DNA of 27,326 nt from an uncultured Prevotella sp. (GTDB taxonomy: Bacteria; Bacteroidota; Bacteroidia; Bacteroidales; Bacteroidaceae): assembly GCA_934256705.1 (NCBI GenBank), contig CAKQPF010000048.1, positions 1-27,326 of the forward strand, in the 5' to 3' direction. The notes beneath the pieces are model-generated. The model saw only the letters and a list, made by a program, of their open reading frames with translations, was not told the origin of the DNA and did not search any database. Below, piece by piece: positions 14,966 to 22,646 of the stretch. Both the position numbers and the translations under genes were made by a program. The number at the start of each line of letters is the position of its first letter. The first letter of the stretch is position 1.

Positions 14966-16216
14966 ATGAAAAGAAACAAGATTTTCACACTAATACTCAT
15001 AGTTGTGGGCATGGCTATGGGATTCTCCAGTTGTATTGGCAACGATGATGATTACAATAACAACCAGAAACCGACTATAGATCCATTGACGTATTCTGAT
15101 AAAGACATTTACCTCAATACTTCAATGACTGCATATCCATTCTTTTCTCAGGTCAATTCATCTGTGGAAAAGGATAAAAACTTCATGATTTCTCCACTCG
15201 GAATGACTGAGGTTCTGACGATGCTTGTTCACGGAGCCAATGGAAATACTGCGGCACAGATAAATAAAGTGATGAATACACCTTGGATTTTGCCTGCACA
15301 TATCATGGATGCCATGAAGTCATTGAATGATTTCCTACCACAAGCAGACAGCAAGACAGCACTCGCCATTGCCAATTCACAATGGATAGACGAAGGATAC
15401 GACGTAAAAAATGATTACATCAAGAACAACATTGATAAGCTTGATGCCGAGACTTTCACCCAATTATTATCGACAGAAGCCACAAAGAATGACATCAACT
15501 CATGGTGTGCAAGAAAGACAAACGGCCTTATCAAAGACTTCCTAAAGTCACCTCTGCAACAAAACACAAGGATGGTGCTTCTCAATGCCTTGTATTTCAA
15601 GGGGCAATGGAAATACAAATTTGACAAGAAAGAGACAAAAGACAAGACTTTCCACAATATTGACGGCACGACATCAGATGTAAAAATGATGCACCAAGAG
15701 GGCAAATTGCTCTGCTGGAGTGGCGAAAAGATGGACGTAGCAGAGTTTTCTTACGGCAATGATACATTCTGTATGGACGTAATTCTGCCACATGAAGGCG
15801 AGAGCATCGACAACTGTCTGAAAGGCATCGACTACGTAAAAATGTACGACATACTGCATAATATGAACTTTCGCAATGCCTATATCGACATGCCTCGTAT
15901 GAAATTAGACTATGATCGCACGCTCAATGCGGACTTGATAGCCATGGGAATGCCTGACGCTTTCGACATACAGAAGGCTGATTTCTCAGGTATTACGGAC
16001 CGAAAGCTATTCATCTCATTGTTCAAGCAAGCCACTTCACTTACCGTAAATGAAGAAGGCACAGAGGCGGCAAGCGTCACTTCTTCAGAGATGATGGATT
16101 CTTCTTGTCATGATATTTCTTATTTCCATTTTGAAATGAATCGTCCTTTCGCTTTTCTGATTAGGGAGAAGCAGAGTGGCATAATATTGTTCATGGGAAA
16201 GATGGTAAAGTTTTAG
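14966..16216 (+). CDS. serpin family lipoprotein
   Basis: A 416-residue serine protease inhibitor homologue. A lipoprotein signal ends in Gly-Phe-Ser-Ser-Cys with lipidation at Cys23, followed by an acidic Asn-Asp-Asp-Asp stretch. Serpin landmarks include Asn-Thr-Ala-Ala-Gln-Ile near residue 92, the hinge Glu-Glu-Gly-Thr-Glu-Ala-Ala (363-369), and the C-terminal motif ending Asn-Arg-Pro-Phe (392-395) and Ile-Leu-Phe-Met-Gly-Lys. The intact hinge with small residues suggests an inhibitory serpin. By canonical spacing P1-P1' would fall near Ser-Ser (379-380), but the loop is about four residues longer than in alpha-1-antitrypsin, so this is tentative. It would sit on the cell envelope and trap host, gut or competitor proteases. 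An ECF sigma gene starts 6 bp after its stop. Confidence 0.9.
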   Translation: MKRNKIFTLILIVVGMAMGFSSCIGNDDDYNNNQKPTIDPLTYSDKDIYLNTSMTAYPFFSQVNSSVEKDKNFMISPLGMTEVLTMLVHGANGNTAAQINKVMNTPWILPAHIMDAMKSLNDFLPQADSKTALAIANSQWIDEGYDVKNDYIKNNIDKLDAETFTQLLSTEATKNDINSWCARKTNGLIKDFLKSPLQQNTRMVLLNALYFKGQWKYKFDKKETKDKTFHNIDGTTSDVKMMHQEGKLLCWSGEKMDVAEFSYGNDTFCMDVILPHEGESIDNCLKGIDYVKMYDILHNMNFRNAYIDMPRMKLDYDRTLNADLIAMGMPDAFDIQKADFSGITDRKLFISLFKQATSLTVNEEGTEAASVTSSEMMDSSCHDISYFHFEMNRPFAFLIREKQSGIILFMGKMVKF

Positions 16217-16222
16217 CACTTC

Positions 16223-16768
16223 GTGATTCTCATTGACCATAACATAATCAAGCAAATAAAACAAGGAAACCGCAAGGCTATGCAACAATTGTATAGCCTT
16301 ACGGCTCGTTATCTCTATGCTATTTGCCAACGATACCTAAGCAATGAGGAAGACACTAAGGACGTATTGCAGGAGACATTCGTCAAAATATTCCGTAACA
16401 TCAAGGATTTCAATGAGCGAAATGATGCTACTCTGCTCTCATGGATGGTCAGAATAGCGGTCAATGAGTCGCTTATGTTTCTCCGACAGAAGCGTCGTGA
16501 GACATTTATAGAGTCACATTCCGACATTCCAGACAAGGAAGAAGAGCTGGAAGTGGCTCGTTTCACAGCAGAAGAACTGCACAATGCCATAATGTTATTG
16601 CCCACAGGATACCGCATTGTGCTCAATCTTTACGTCTTTGAGAAGAAGAAACACAAGGAGATAGCGCAATTATTAGGCATCAAAGAGGCTTCTTCCGCCT
16701 CACAACTGAATAGGGCAAAGCATTTACTACGCAAGATATTATTAGAACAGGAAGGAGGAAAACGATGA
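16223..16768 (+). CDS. ECF-type RNA polymerase sigma factor
   Basis: A 181-residue sigma-70 family ECF factor. Region 2 covers roughly residues 18-85, with Ala-Ile-Cys-Gln-Arg-Tyr-Leu, Asp-Val-Leu-Gln-Glu-Thr-Phe-Val-Lys-Ile-Phe-Arg and Trp-Met-Val-Arg-Ile-Ala. Region 4 covers about 120-175, with Leu-Pro-Thr-Gly-Tyr-Arg, His-Lys-Glu-Ile-Ala-Gln-Leu-Leu-Gly-Ile and a helix-turn-helix. The start is GTG, 6 bp after the serpin stop; no good ATG alternative lies nearby. Its last 4 bp overlap the following gene, the usual pairing of an ECF sigma factor with its regulator. Its targets are unknown; autoregulation of this operon is likely by analogy. Confidence 0.92.
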   Translation: MILIDHNIIKQIKQGNRKAMQQLYSLTARYLYAICQRYLSNEEDTKDVLQETFVKIFRNIKDFNERNDATLLSWMVRIAVNESLMFLRQKRRETFIESHSDIPDKEEELEVARFTAEELHNAIMLLPTGYRIVLNLYVFEKKKHKEIAQLLGIKEASSASQLNRAKHLLRKILLEQEGGKR

Positions 16769-18009
16769 AAGAACAATGGACCGACGACCTACGAAATAAG
16801 TTGGAAGGCTATGAGTCACCTCACTTGCCTGACGAACTATGGGATGACATTGACAAAGAAATGTCTGCCTCCCATCGTATTGTGCCAATACATATCGGTT
16901 GGCGCAAGGCTTGTGCAGCCATATTCCTACTTGTCGCAATCTCTTGCACTTTGCTTTTTCTCCGTAAAGAGCATAATGAAAGCACTATTGCAAGGACAGA
17001 AAGCCATCAGAAGAACGTTCCTACTGACAATGCTCGCCCTACCTTTCCAGAAGAAAACTTGGAAACCTTACATTCATTAGTAGCCTCTTTGAAGAGAGAT
17101 GTGCCAAAGATTGAAGAGCAATTACAGCATTCTCAGAATGAGAGTCCTGATGAAAAAGTTGAGAGTCCTAATGAAAAATGCGGTGACTACGTTCCCGACA
17201 GCGTGACAATAGAACCAGAAGAAGAACCAGAAAATAAGATAAGATATGCTCCAGACGAGACTTTGCCACTCCATACGGCAGAGGCATTCCCATCAAAGCA
17301 CAGGAATAATGAGGACAGAGGCCTGCTATTTGCTCTCTCTACATCATACATGGGAGGCATAGACCTTTCACTCTTGGATAATCAGAACATCAATAATGAT
17401 ATGTCATCGAGTGCTCCCGTGGAACCAGACTATGGTGTAGACACCGACCATCCTACTATTCCGCGCCCTAATCCACAACCAGAAAAGGTGGAAGAGGAAG
17501 AACATCATCGTCCTATCTCTTTCGGTTTGCAAGTTGGCATTCCGCTTTCTGACCGTTGGACTTTACACACAGGACTCTCATATAGTTACCTTCACAGCGA
17601 GTTTATGAAGGGTACAGAGGTGAAATACGACCATACTCATCAGCGCCTGCATTACCTCGGTGTGCCTTTAAGATTGGGTTATCAGATTTATCACAGTAAG
17701 GTAGTGGATTTTTACCTCGGTGGTGGCGGAAGAATAGACTTTGGCTTATCGGGTAAAAGCAAGGTAAAGACTATCGAGAAGGGCAAGGCTGACAGAATGA
17801 TGACGCAGTCATTGTCGGATATTCCTACAAATCTTTTCCTTACATTATCGCCTGGCGTGCAGGTAAATATTGTCAAAGGGCTTCACCTTTATCTGGAGCC
17901 TACACTGCAATTCAAGGTCTCTGGTTCGGAAAAATACTCCACTTATTATACAGAACACCCTCAGGTGATTGACCTACAGCTTGGCTTCCGCTGGAAATTT
18001 GGTAAGTAG
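16765..18009 (+). CDS. anti-sigma-like N-terminus fused to an outer-membrane beta-barrel domain
   Basis: A 414-residue protein overlapping the sigma gene by 4 bp. Residues 1-45 are charged and cytosol-like, as expected for a sigma-binding segment. One membrane helix lies at about 48-66. Residues 70-245 are acidic and Pro/Glu-rich, probably an extended periplasmic linker with a Pro-Asn-Pro-Gln-Pro stretch. Residues about 248-414 look like an outer-membrane beta-barrel (PorT-like): alternating aromatic strands, Gly-rich turns and a C-terminal Phe-Arg-Trp-Lys-Phe. This layout could span from the inner to the outer membrane and pass envelope state to the sigma factor. No classical CHCC zinc motif is visible. 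It could instead be a simple barrel protein with an uncleaved anchor. Confidence 0.85.
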   Translation: MKEQWTDDLRNKLEGYESPHLPDELWDDIDKEMSASHRIVPIHIGWRKACAAIFLLVAISCTLLFLRKEHNESTIARTESHQKNVPTDNARPTFPEENLETLHSLVASLKRDVPKIEEQLQHSQNESPDEKVESPNEKCGDYVPDSVTIEPEEEPENKIRYAPDETLPLHTAEAFPSKHRNNEDRGLLFALSTSYMGGIDLSLLDNQNINNDMSSSAPVEPDYGVDTDHPTIPRPNPQPEKVEEEEHHRPISFGLQVGIPLSDRWTLHTGLSYSYLHSEFMKGTEVKYDHTHQRLHYLGVPLRLGYQIYHSKVVDFYLGGGGRIDFGLSGKSKVKTIEKGKADRMMTQSLSDIPTNLFLTLSPGVQVNIVKGLHLYLEPTLQFKVSGSEKYSTYYTEHPQVIDLQLGFRWKFGK

Positions 18010-18027
18010 AGCTACTCCTTTGGCGCT

Positions 18028-19179
18028 TTACATTAGTTCCTCAGGCACGCAGTCAGCCATAGCTGAGTAGGCTGTTTCGCTCGGATGCAGATGGTCTCCT
18101 GAGTCGAAACCGGGAGCGAAAGATGCAGGATTACGGCTGTCGCGGACAGCAATATCGAAATCTATGCAACCATCGAACAGATCAGAAGTGCGAAGCCAAT
18201 TATTGAATTTATTTCTCATCTCATCGCGCATCTCATTGTAAGTGCGCCATCCGAGGATAGGAAGAAGCGTGCCGCTCCATACTTTTAGTCCCAGTTTGCG
18301 GGCATGCTTCACGTATATATCCTCCACTCCACGCTCCATTTCCTCGCAGGTAGGCATATCGCTCCACGGTCGGAACGGATTTACCTCCACTCCGACAGGA
18401 TGGATGATGTCATTGATGCCATGCTGGATGATTACCGCACTGGCACCTGCCACGTTCATCTCGATAGGGAAACGCGTCTCGCCTTTGAGTCCGTAAGCCT
18501 GATAAGTGATGCAGTCATACTGACGAAGTATTCTTGTTCCGCTGACAGCACGACGTATGACAGCCACATTATGGAAACCATTCTCCCATGCTCGGATAGC
18601 GAGCCAGTCGGGCCAGCTCTGTGCCGTAATGGAGTCACCGAAGCAAACGAGGGCATGATTCTTCTCTTCCGTCAGCACATCTATCGTATTGAGGAAATAA
18701 AACCAGTTGGTATTGCGTGTCAAGTCGATAGGAAGTTCCTTCTCAGCAGCGAAATCCCCATAGGAATATTTGCCTTTAGAGAGCGGTCCGGTAATCAGTG
18801 TGCCGGCATTCATCTGCGTATAACCGCCGAAATACATGCTCACCTCCACAGTCTGACCAGCCTCGATGTCGAAATCTATCTCGTCGCTCTCCACCTCCTT
18901 GCCCGGATTTATCGTCACGGAATCGCGTCCACCGAAGGTGACAGGCACAGGGACGTAAGCCTCATCCTGCTTTGCCACGTAGGCTTTTGTCATGGTAACA
19001 TCCTCCGTACCCGTAAGATTTGAGAAGCGGAAGCGAAGTCTTGATCCTGAGAAAACCACTCTTACGGGGTATCTGAGAGTGATATCCTTGGCGTAAACAC
19101 ACTCTTTTCTGTCTGTGATGGAAGTGGCATTACCCCAGCAAGCCACCCATTTCGTATATTTCTCTTTCTGTTGAGTCAT
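18028..19179 (-). CDS. SGNH/GDSL-family hydrolase with N-terminal beta-sandwich
   Basis: A 383-residue predicted esterase or carbohydrate deacetylase. Residues 1-155 look like a beta-sandwich carrying no catalytic motif. The SGNH core follows: block I Gly-Asp-Ser-Ile (181-184, nucleophile Ser183), block III Gly-Ile-Asn-Asp (254-257, Asn256), and block V Asp-His-Leu-His (362-365) with the catalytic Asp and His. No signal peptide is visible, so it may act in the cytoplasm. Such enzymes in Bacteroidales often remove acyl groups from plant or host glycans; the substrate here is unknown. It converges with the beta-barrel gene (18-bp gap). It has its own promoter and a very short leader. Confidence 0.87.
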   Translation of the reverse strand: MTQQKEKYTKWVACWGNATSITDRKECVYAKDITLRYPVRVVFSGSRLRFRFSNLTGTEDVTMTKAYVAKQDEAYVPVPVTFGGRDSVTINPGKEVESDEIDFDIEAGQTVEVSMYFGGYTQMNAGTLITGPLSKGKYSYGDFAAEKELPIDLTRNTNWFYFLNTIDVLTEEKNHALVCFGDSITAQSWPDWLAIRAWENGFHNVAVIRRAVSGTRILRQYDCITYQAYGLKGETRFPIEMNVAGASAVIIQHGINDIIHPVGVEVNPFRPWSDMPTCEEMERGVEDIYVKHARKLGLKVWSGTLLPILGWRTYNEMRDEMRNKFNNWLRTSDLFDGCIDFDIAVRDSRNPASFAPGFDSGDHLHPSETAYSAMADCVPEELM

Positions 19180-19203
19180 AAATGTTTATGTGAAATCGGA
19201 ATG

Positions 19204-19233
19204 CAAAACTACTCATTTTTTCTAAGACAGCAA
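19204..19233 (-). promoter_or_regulatory. promoter of the SGNH hydrolase gene
   Basis: On the minus strand TTG (19231-19233) and TAGTTTTG (19204-19211) are separated by 19 bp. The start codon at 19179 is about 25 bp beyond. Confidence 0.55.
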
Positions 19234-19371
19234 AGTTTATACTGCGCAAAATGCTTGCCAACGGTCTGCAACCATGGCTAAACGAGCATGAAATTGATAT
19301 AGGGCAACTTTCCTTAAAGCATTCAAGTTACACAAGTTTCATTCAAATTGTCAATCAACAAGACATATATT

Positions 19372-19612
19372 AGGCTGGAGGCCTATACCGAGCAAAGCGA
19401 GAGTAACCCGGGACAAAGTCTCGGGACTATAACATTGAGAAGAGAAACTGTCTGGAAGACAGTACCTTGCCATAATGATGGATAATGATATATGAATCCA
19501 CACTCATTCCGCATTAAGGTACTGTCTTCCAGACAGTTTTTTTTATTTCATTACAATCCCCGAGACTTCGTCCCGGGTTACTCTCGCTACGCTCGGTACA
19601 GACTTCCAGTCT
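19372..19612. repeat. compound nested inverted repeat
   Basis: The outer arms (about 19372-19436 and 19552-19612) are imperfect reverse complements. They share the blocks GAGAGTAACCCGGGAC and AAGTCTCGGG and a short palindrome of the type AGACTGGAAGTCT. The inner arms, 19446-19468 and 19516-19538, are perfect 23-bp reverse complements, beginning AACTGTCTGGAAGAC on the left. The whole could extrude as one long cruciform or fold as an RNA of about 240 nt. It looks like a dispersed intergenic repeat; the copy number cannot be judged here. Confidence 0.8.
19521..19544 (+). terminator. rho-independent-like terminator inside the compound repeat
   Basis: ACTGTCT-TCC-AGACAGT makes a 7-bp stem with a 3-nt loop, followed by eight T. 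It faces right, yet no upstream gene on the plus strand needs it, since the neighbour to the left is read leftward. It may end an unannotated RNA or shield the MFS gene. Confidence 0.5.
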
Positions 19613-19788
19613 GATCATTACAGCAAGGACATCACCCTGACAGCCCATATGTGGAAGTGAAGTTTAATCACTTTGTCTGACTACGCAAAACCATCCATTC
19701 CGATATATAAACAAAAACAAACAAGTGTGAAAATAAATTAAATGCAAATAAATATTGGCATAATTAAAAAAATAAAAAAAGAGAATTA

Positions 19789-19819
19789 TTGTCAGTTTCG
19801 CATAATTATATTACCTTTG
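19789..19819 (+). promoter_or_regulatory. promoter of the MFS transporter gene
   Basis: TTG (19789-19791) and TACCTTTG (19812-19819) with exactly 20 bp between them, 65 bp upstream of the ATG, preceded by an A/T-rich tract. Confidence 0.7.
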
Positions 19820-19884
19820 CACGATGTAAATTTATACCTATAAGATAATTAATACCAAAAACAGTAACAATAAATCAAAACGAA

Positions 19885-21495
19885 ATGAAACAGACTCTTC
19901 GTGACTCGGCCGCCCTTAGATGGACCGCCCTGCTGCTCTTGGCGCTTGCAATGTTCTGCGCCTACATCTTCGTAGACATCCTTTCGCCAATCAAGGACCT
20001 CATGCAGTCGCAGCGTGGCTGGGACTCTGATGCTTTCGGCACAATGCAAGGATCCGAGACATTCCTCAATGTGTTCGTGTTCTTCCTCATCTTTGCCGGC
20101 ATCATCCTCGACAAGATGGGCGTGCGCTTTACAGCCCTTCTCTCTGGAGCCGTGATGCTCATCGGTGCTTGCATCAAGTGGTATGCTGTCAGTGACAGCT
20201 TCATCGGCAGCGGACTTGAGACATGGTTTACCAACAATCTCAATCACATCCCGGTGTTCGAACAGCTCGGCGTATCGCCATTCTATGAGGGAATGCCTGC
20301 ATCCGCAAAGGTTGCTGCACTTGGATTCATGATTTTCGGCTGCGGTACTGAGATGGCTGGTATCACCGTTTCACGCGGTATCGTAAAATGGTTCAAGGGT
20401 CGTGAGATGGCTCTCGCTATGGGTTCTGAGATGGCTCTCGCCCGTCTTGGCGTTGCCACATGTATGATTTTCTCCCCATTCTTCGCCAAGCTCGGCGGCG
20501 ACATCAGCGTATCCCGCTCTGTAGCATTCGGTGTAGTGCTGCTCTGCATCGCAATGATGATGCTCGTGGTCTATTTCTTCATGGACAAGAAGCTTGACTC
20601 ACAGACCGGCGAGGCAGAAGAGAAGGACGACCCATTCAAAATCAGCGACCTCGGACAGATTCTCACTTCCAGCGGCTTCTGGCTCGTTTCACTGCTCTGC
20701 GTGCTCTATTACTCTGCCATCTTCCCATTCCAGAAGTATGCAGTAAACATGCTCCAGTGTAACCTCACCTTCACCGAAGTGCCTGCAGACTCATTCTGGG
20801 GATCAGAGTCAGTGACCATCGTCCAGTATATCATCATGCTTGTAGTGGCTGGCGCCGCCTTCATGTTCAACTTCATGAAGAAGCCTGCCGTCAAATACTC
20901 CATGCTCACCATCTCCATCGTAGCCCTCATCAGCTATTGCTACATGGGCTATATGCGCCAGTCAGCAGAGTCTATCTTCGCGGTATTCCCATTGCTCGCT
21001 GTAGGTATCACTCCTGTGCTCGGCAACTATGTTGACCATAAGGGTAAGGCAGCTTCAATGCTCGTGCTCGGTTCACTACTCCTCATCGCTTGCCACCTCA
21101 CATTTGCCTTCATCCTTCCAGAACTGAAGGGCAACCAGGTAGGCGGTGTCATCGTGGCTTACTTGACAATTCTCGTGCTCGGAGCTTCCTTCTCACTCGT
21201 TCCTGCTTCCCTCTGGCCAAGCGTTCCAAAGCTTGTTGACGCAAAGGTAATCGGCTCTGCATACGCCCTTATCTTCTGGATTCAGAACATCGGATTGTGG
21301 CTCTTCCCACTGCTCATCGGTAAGGTGCTCACCGCTACCAATGAAGGTGTGACCGACCCTACACAACTCAACTACACCGCACCGCTCATCATGCTTGCCG
21401 GTCTCGGCGTTGCGGCCCTCATCATCGGCTTCATCCTGAAGATTGTCGATAAGAAGAAGGGTATCGGACTTGAGGAGCCTAACATCAAGGAATAA
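19885..21495 (+). CDS. MFS family transporter
   Basis: A 536-residue polytopic membrane protein with about 12 hydrophobic helices. The loop after the second helix has Leu-Asp-Lys-Met-Gly-Val-Arg (75-81), the MFS motif A (Gly-x-x-x-Asp-Arg-x-Gly-Arg type) in a variant form. An enlarged loop between helices (about 110-140) and a charged cytosolic loop near 235-255 (Glu-Glu-Lys-Asp-Asp) divide the two halves. It ends with a cytosolic Lys-rich tail. It would carry a small solute across the inner membrane by ion coupling; the substrate cannot be told. Strong promoter, single-gene unit, strong terminator about 120 bp after the stop. Codon use is strongly biased toward C-ending codons, which hints at high expression. 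Confidence 0.88.
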   Translation: MKQTLRDSAALRWTALLLLALAMFCAYIFVDILSPIKDLMQSQRGWDSDAFGTMQGSETFLNVFVFFLIFAGIILDKMGVRFTALLSGAVMLIGACIKWYAVSDSFIGSGLETWFTNNLNHIPVFEQLGVSPFYEGMPASAKVAALGFMIFGCGTEMAGITVSRGIVKWFKGREMALAMGSEMALARLGVATCMIFSPFFAKLGGDISVSRSVAFGVVLLCIAMMMLVVYFFMDKKLDSQTGEAEEKDDPFKISDLGQILTSSGFWLVSLLCVLYYSAIFPFQKYAVNMLQCNLTFTEVPADSFWGSESVTIVQYIIMLVVAGAAFMFNFMKKPAVKYSMLTISIVALISYCYMGYMRQSAESIFAVFPLLAVGITPVLGNYVDHKGKAASMLVLGSLLLIACHLTFAFILPELKGNQVGGVIVAYLTILVLGASFSLVPASLWPSVPKLVDAKVIGSAYALIFWIQNIGLWLFPLLIGKVLTATNEGVTDPTQLNYTAPLIMLAGLGVAALIIGFILKIVDKKKGIGLEEPNIKE

Positions 21496-21609
21496 TGTGG
21501 TCTGGTTGTTTTGTTGTTTAGTTGTTTTGTTGTCTGGTTGATAGTTTTACATCCTGCAAGACAACTAAACCACTAAAAAACAAAACAACCAAACAACAAA
21601 ACAACAAGA
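21496..21609. repeat. G/T : A/C intergenic hairpin repeat, copy 3
   Basis: A G/T-rich arm (21496-21540) starts right after the MFS stop and faces an A/C-rich arm (21559-21606). Both are built from TTGTTTAGTTGTTTTG-like steps and their complement. It lies just before the terminator. Confidence 0.5.
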
Positions 21610-21617
21610 AAAACAGT

Positions 21618-21684
21618 CCTGCAAAGGCAAAAGCATAATAGTGAACACCTCACATCCATGCTTTCGCCTTTGCAGGGCTTTTTT
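21618..21684 (+). terminator. strong terminator of the MFS gene
   Basis: CCTGCAAAGGC (21618-21628) pairs with GCCTTTGCAGG (21666-21676), and after one mismatch AAAGCAT pairs with ATGCTTT. Six T follow at 21679-21684. Confidence 0.8.
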
Positions 21685-21900
21685 CTTGCTGCTTATAATA
21701 CCCCGAGTGGACACCCAAGACTTTGCGATTAATACACTTGCAGAGCATTCAAACCATGCATGATTCCCTTTCCGTCACTCATACTTCGCTCCTGAAGTCG
21801 GGCCTTTAAGACAGCAAACAGCAAGAAAAAGTGTTCGATTTTCCCGTTCCTGCAAGCATACAATCAAGTGCCATTGCAACACTTTGATTATCAGAGCAAT

Positions 21901-22032
21901 GCAATAGCATAGCTTTTACGGTGCAATAGCTTAGCTTTTACCTCCTAATATCATAGCTTTTACACGGTAATATCTATGCTTTCACCTCCCAATATCTTAG
22001 CTATCGCAAAACAATAGCTTCGCTATCCCCTT
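21901..22032. repeat. 22-bp tandem array, six units
   Basis: The core AATA recurs at 21903, 21925, 21947, 21969, 21991 and 22013, an exact 22-bp step. Units read like AATAGCATAGCTTTTAC with substitutions but no insertions or deletions. The right-hand units are more diverged. Confidence 0.85.
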
Positions 22033-22150
22033 TTTGTTCCATTTTTCCCTCCATATAACCTCTCTGCCACATATCGCTTTTGCCAATCTTTCAAATGTAA
22101 TTGACCGGTAAAATCTCCACTCGCATCAGGCAATACAGAATATCAATGCT

Positions 22151-22253
22151 GGTTTGTTGTTTAGTTGTTTGGTTGTTTAGTTGTTAGTATTGGCAATCAA
22201 CAAGACAACAAGACAACAAAACAACAAAACAAACCAGACAACAAAACGACAAA
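22151..22253. repeat. G/T : A/C intergenic hairpin repeat, copy 4
   Basis: A G/T-rich arm (22151-22186) faces an A/C-rich arm (22197-22253), the same kind of sequence as the copies near 13234 and 21496. Confidence 0.5.
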
Positions 22254-22305
22254 AGCATCATCATATTTTGACTGTCAAACCCTAAAACACGTGCGAAATC
22301 TAGAC

Positions 22306-22363
22306 TTTTATTCGCTGCCACCGAATAAAAACGAACGATTTTATTCGATGCCAGCGAATAAAA
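22306..22363. repeat. twin hairpins 33 bp apart
   Basis: TTTTATTCG (22306-22314) and CGAATAAAA (22322-22330) form a 9-bp stem with a 7-nt loop. The same stem recurs at 22339-22347 and 22355-22363 with a slightly different loop. Confidence 0.85.
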
Positions 22364-22408
22364 AAAATGGCGATTTCATTTAGCTTTCGCAAAATCAAAG
22401 TAAATCCT

Positions 22409-22439
22409 TTGCTTTTTCAAAAGAAAAACGCTATATTTG
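22409..22439 (+). promoter_or_regulatory. promoter of the LRR surface-protein gene
   Basis: TTG (22409-22411) and TATATTTG (22432-22439) with 20 bp between them. The start codon is at 22647, so the leader is about 200 nt, unusually long for this window. Confidence 0.65.
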
Positions 22440-22646
22440 CATTCGCATTTATGTATGCAAGCATGTAGATGGGAATATACGATACACCCGTCTCCACTCT
22501 GCCGCGACTTTGGAAAACTTGGCAATATTGGGCATAGATTTACTTTCATGCAAGTGAAATATCCTTCCATATTCAAGTGGTAGGCATTGCACACATCAAT
22601 GACGACCCGTTTGTAAAACAAAAAGAAACTTAATATCATTCCCCTT

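Larger units (their letters stand above)
19180..19884. other. 705-bp divergent intergenic region
   Basis: No gene is evident. It carries a leftward promoter for the SGNH hydrolase, the compound inverted repeat at 19372-19612 with an embedded terminator-like hairpin, an AT-rich tract, and the rightward promoter of the MFS gene. Confidence 0.6.
21685..22646. other. long gene-free region with several repeats
   Basis: About 960 bp. It holds a 22-bp tandem array (21901-22032), a G/T : A/C hairpin repeat (22151-22253), twin hairpins (22306-22363), and the promoter and long leader of the LRR gene. No reading frame here looks like a gene; the 72-codon frame at 22165-22383 runs through the repeats. 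Confidence 0.6.

Noticed and set aside
18304..19023. 239-codon plus-strand frame inside the SGNH hydrolase gene
   Set aside because: The minus-strand product has all SGNH blocks; this frame has none.
21705..21716. Second MITE end (a GGACACCC string)
   Set aside because: Only the 8-9 base core matches; there is no partner end or target duplication.
21901..22032. CRISPR array
   Set aside because: Units are contiguous 22-bp repeats with no unique spacers, and no cas genes are present.
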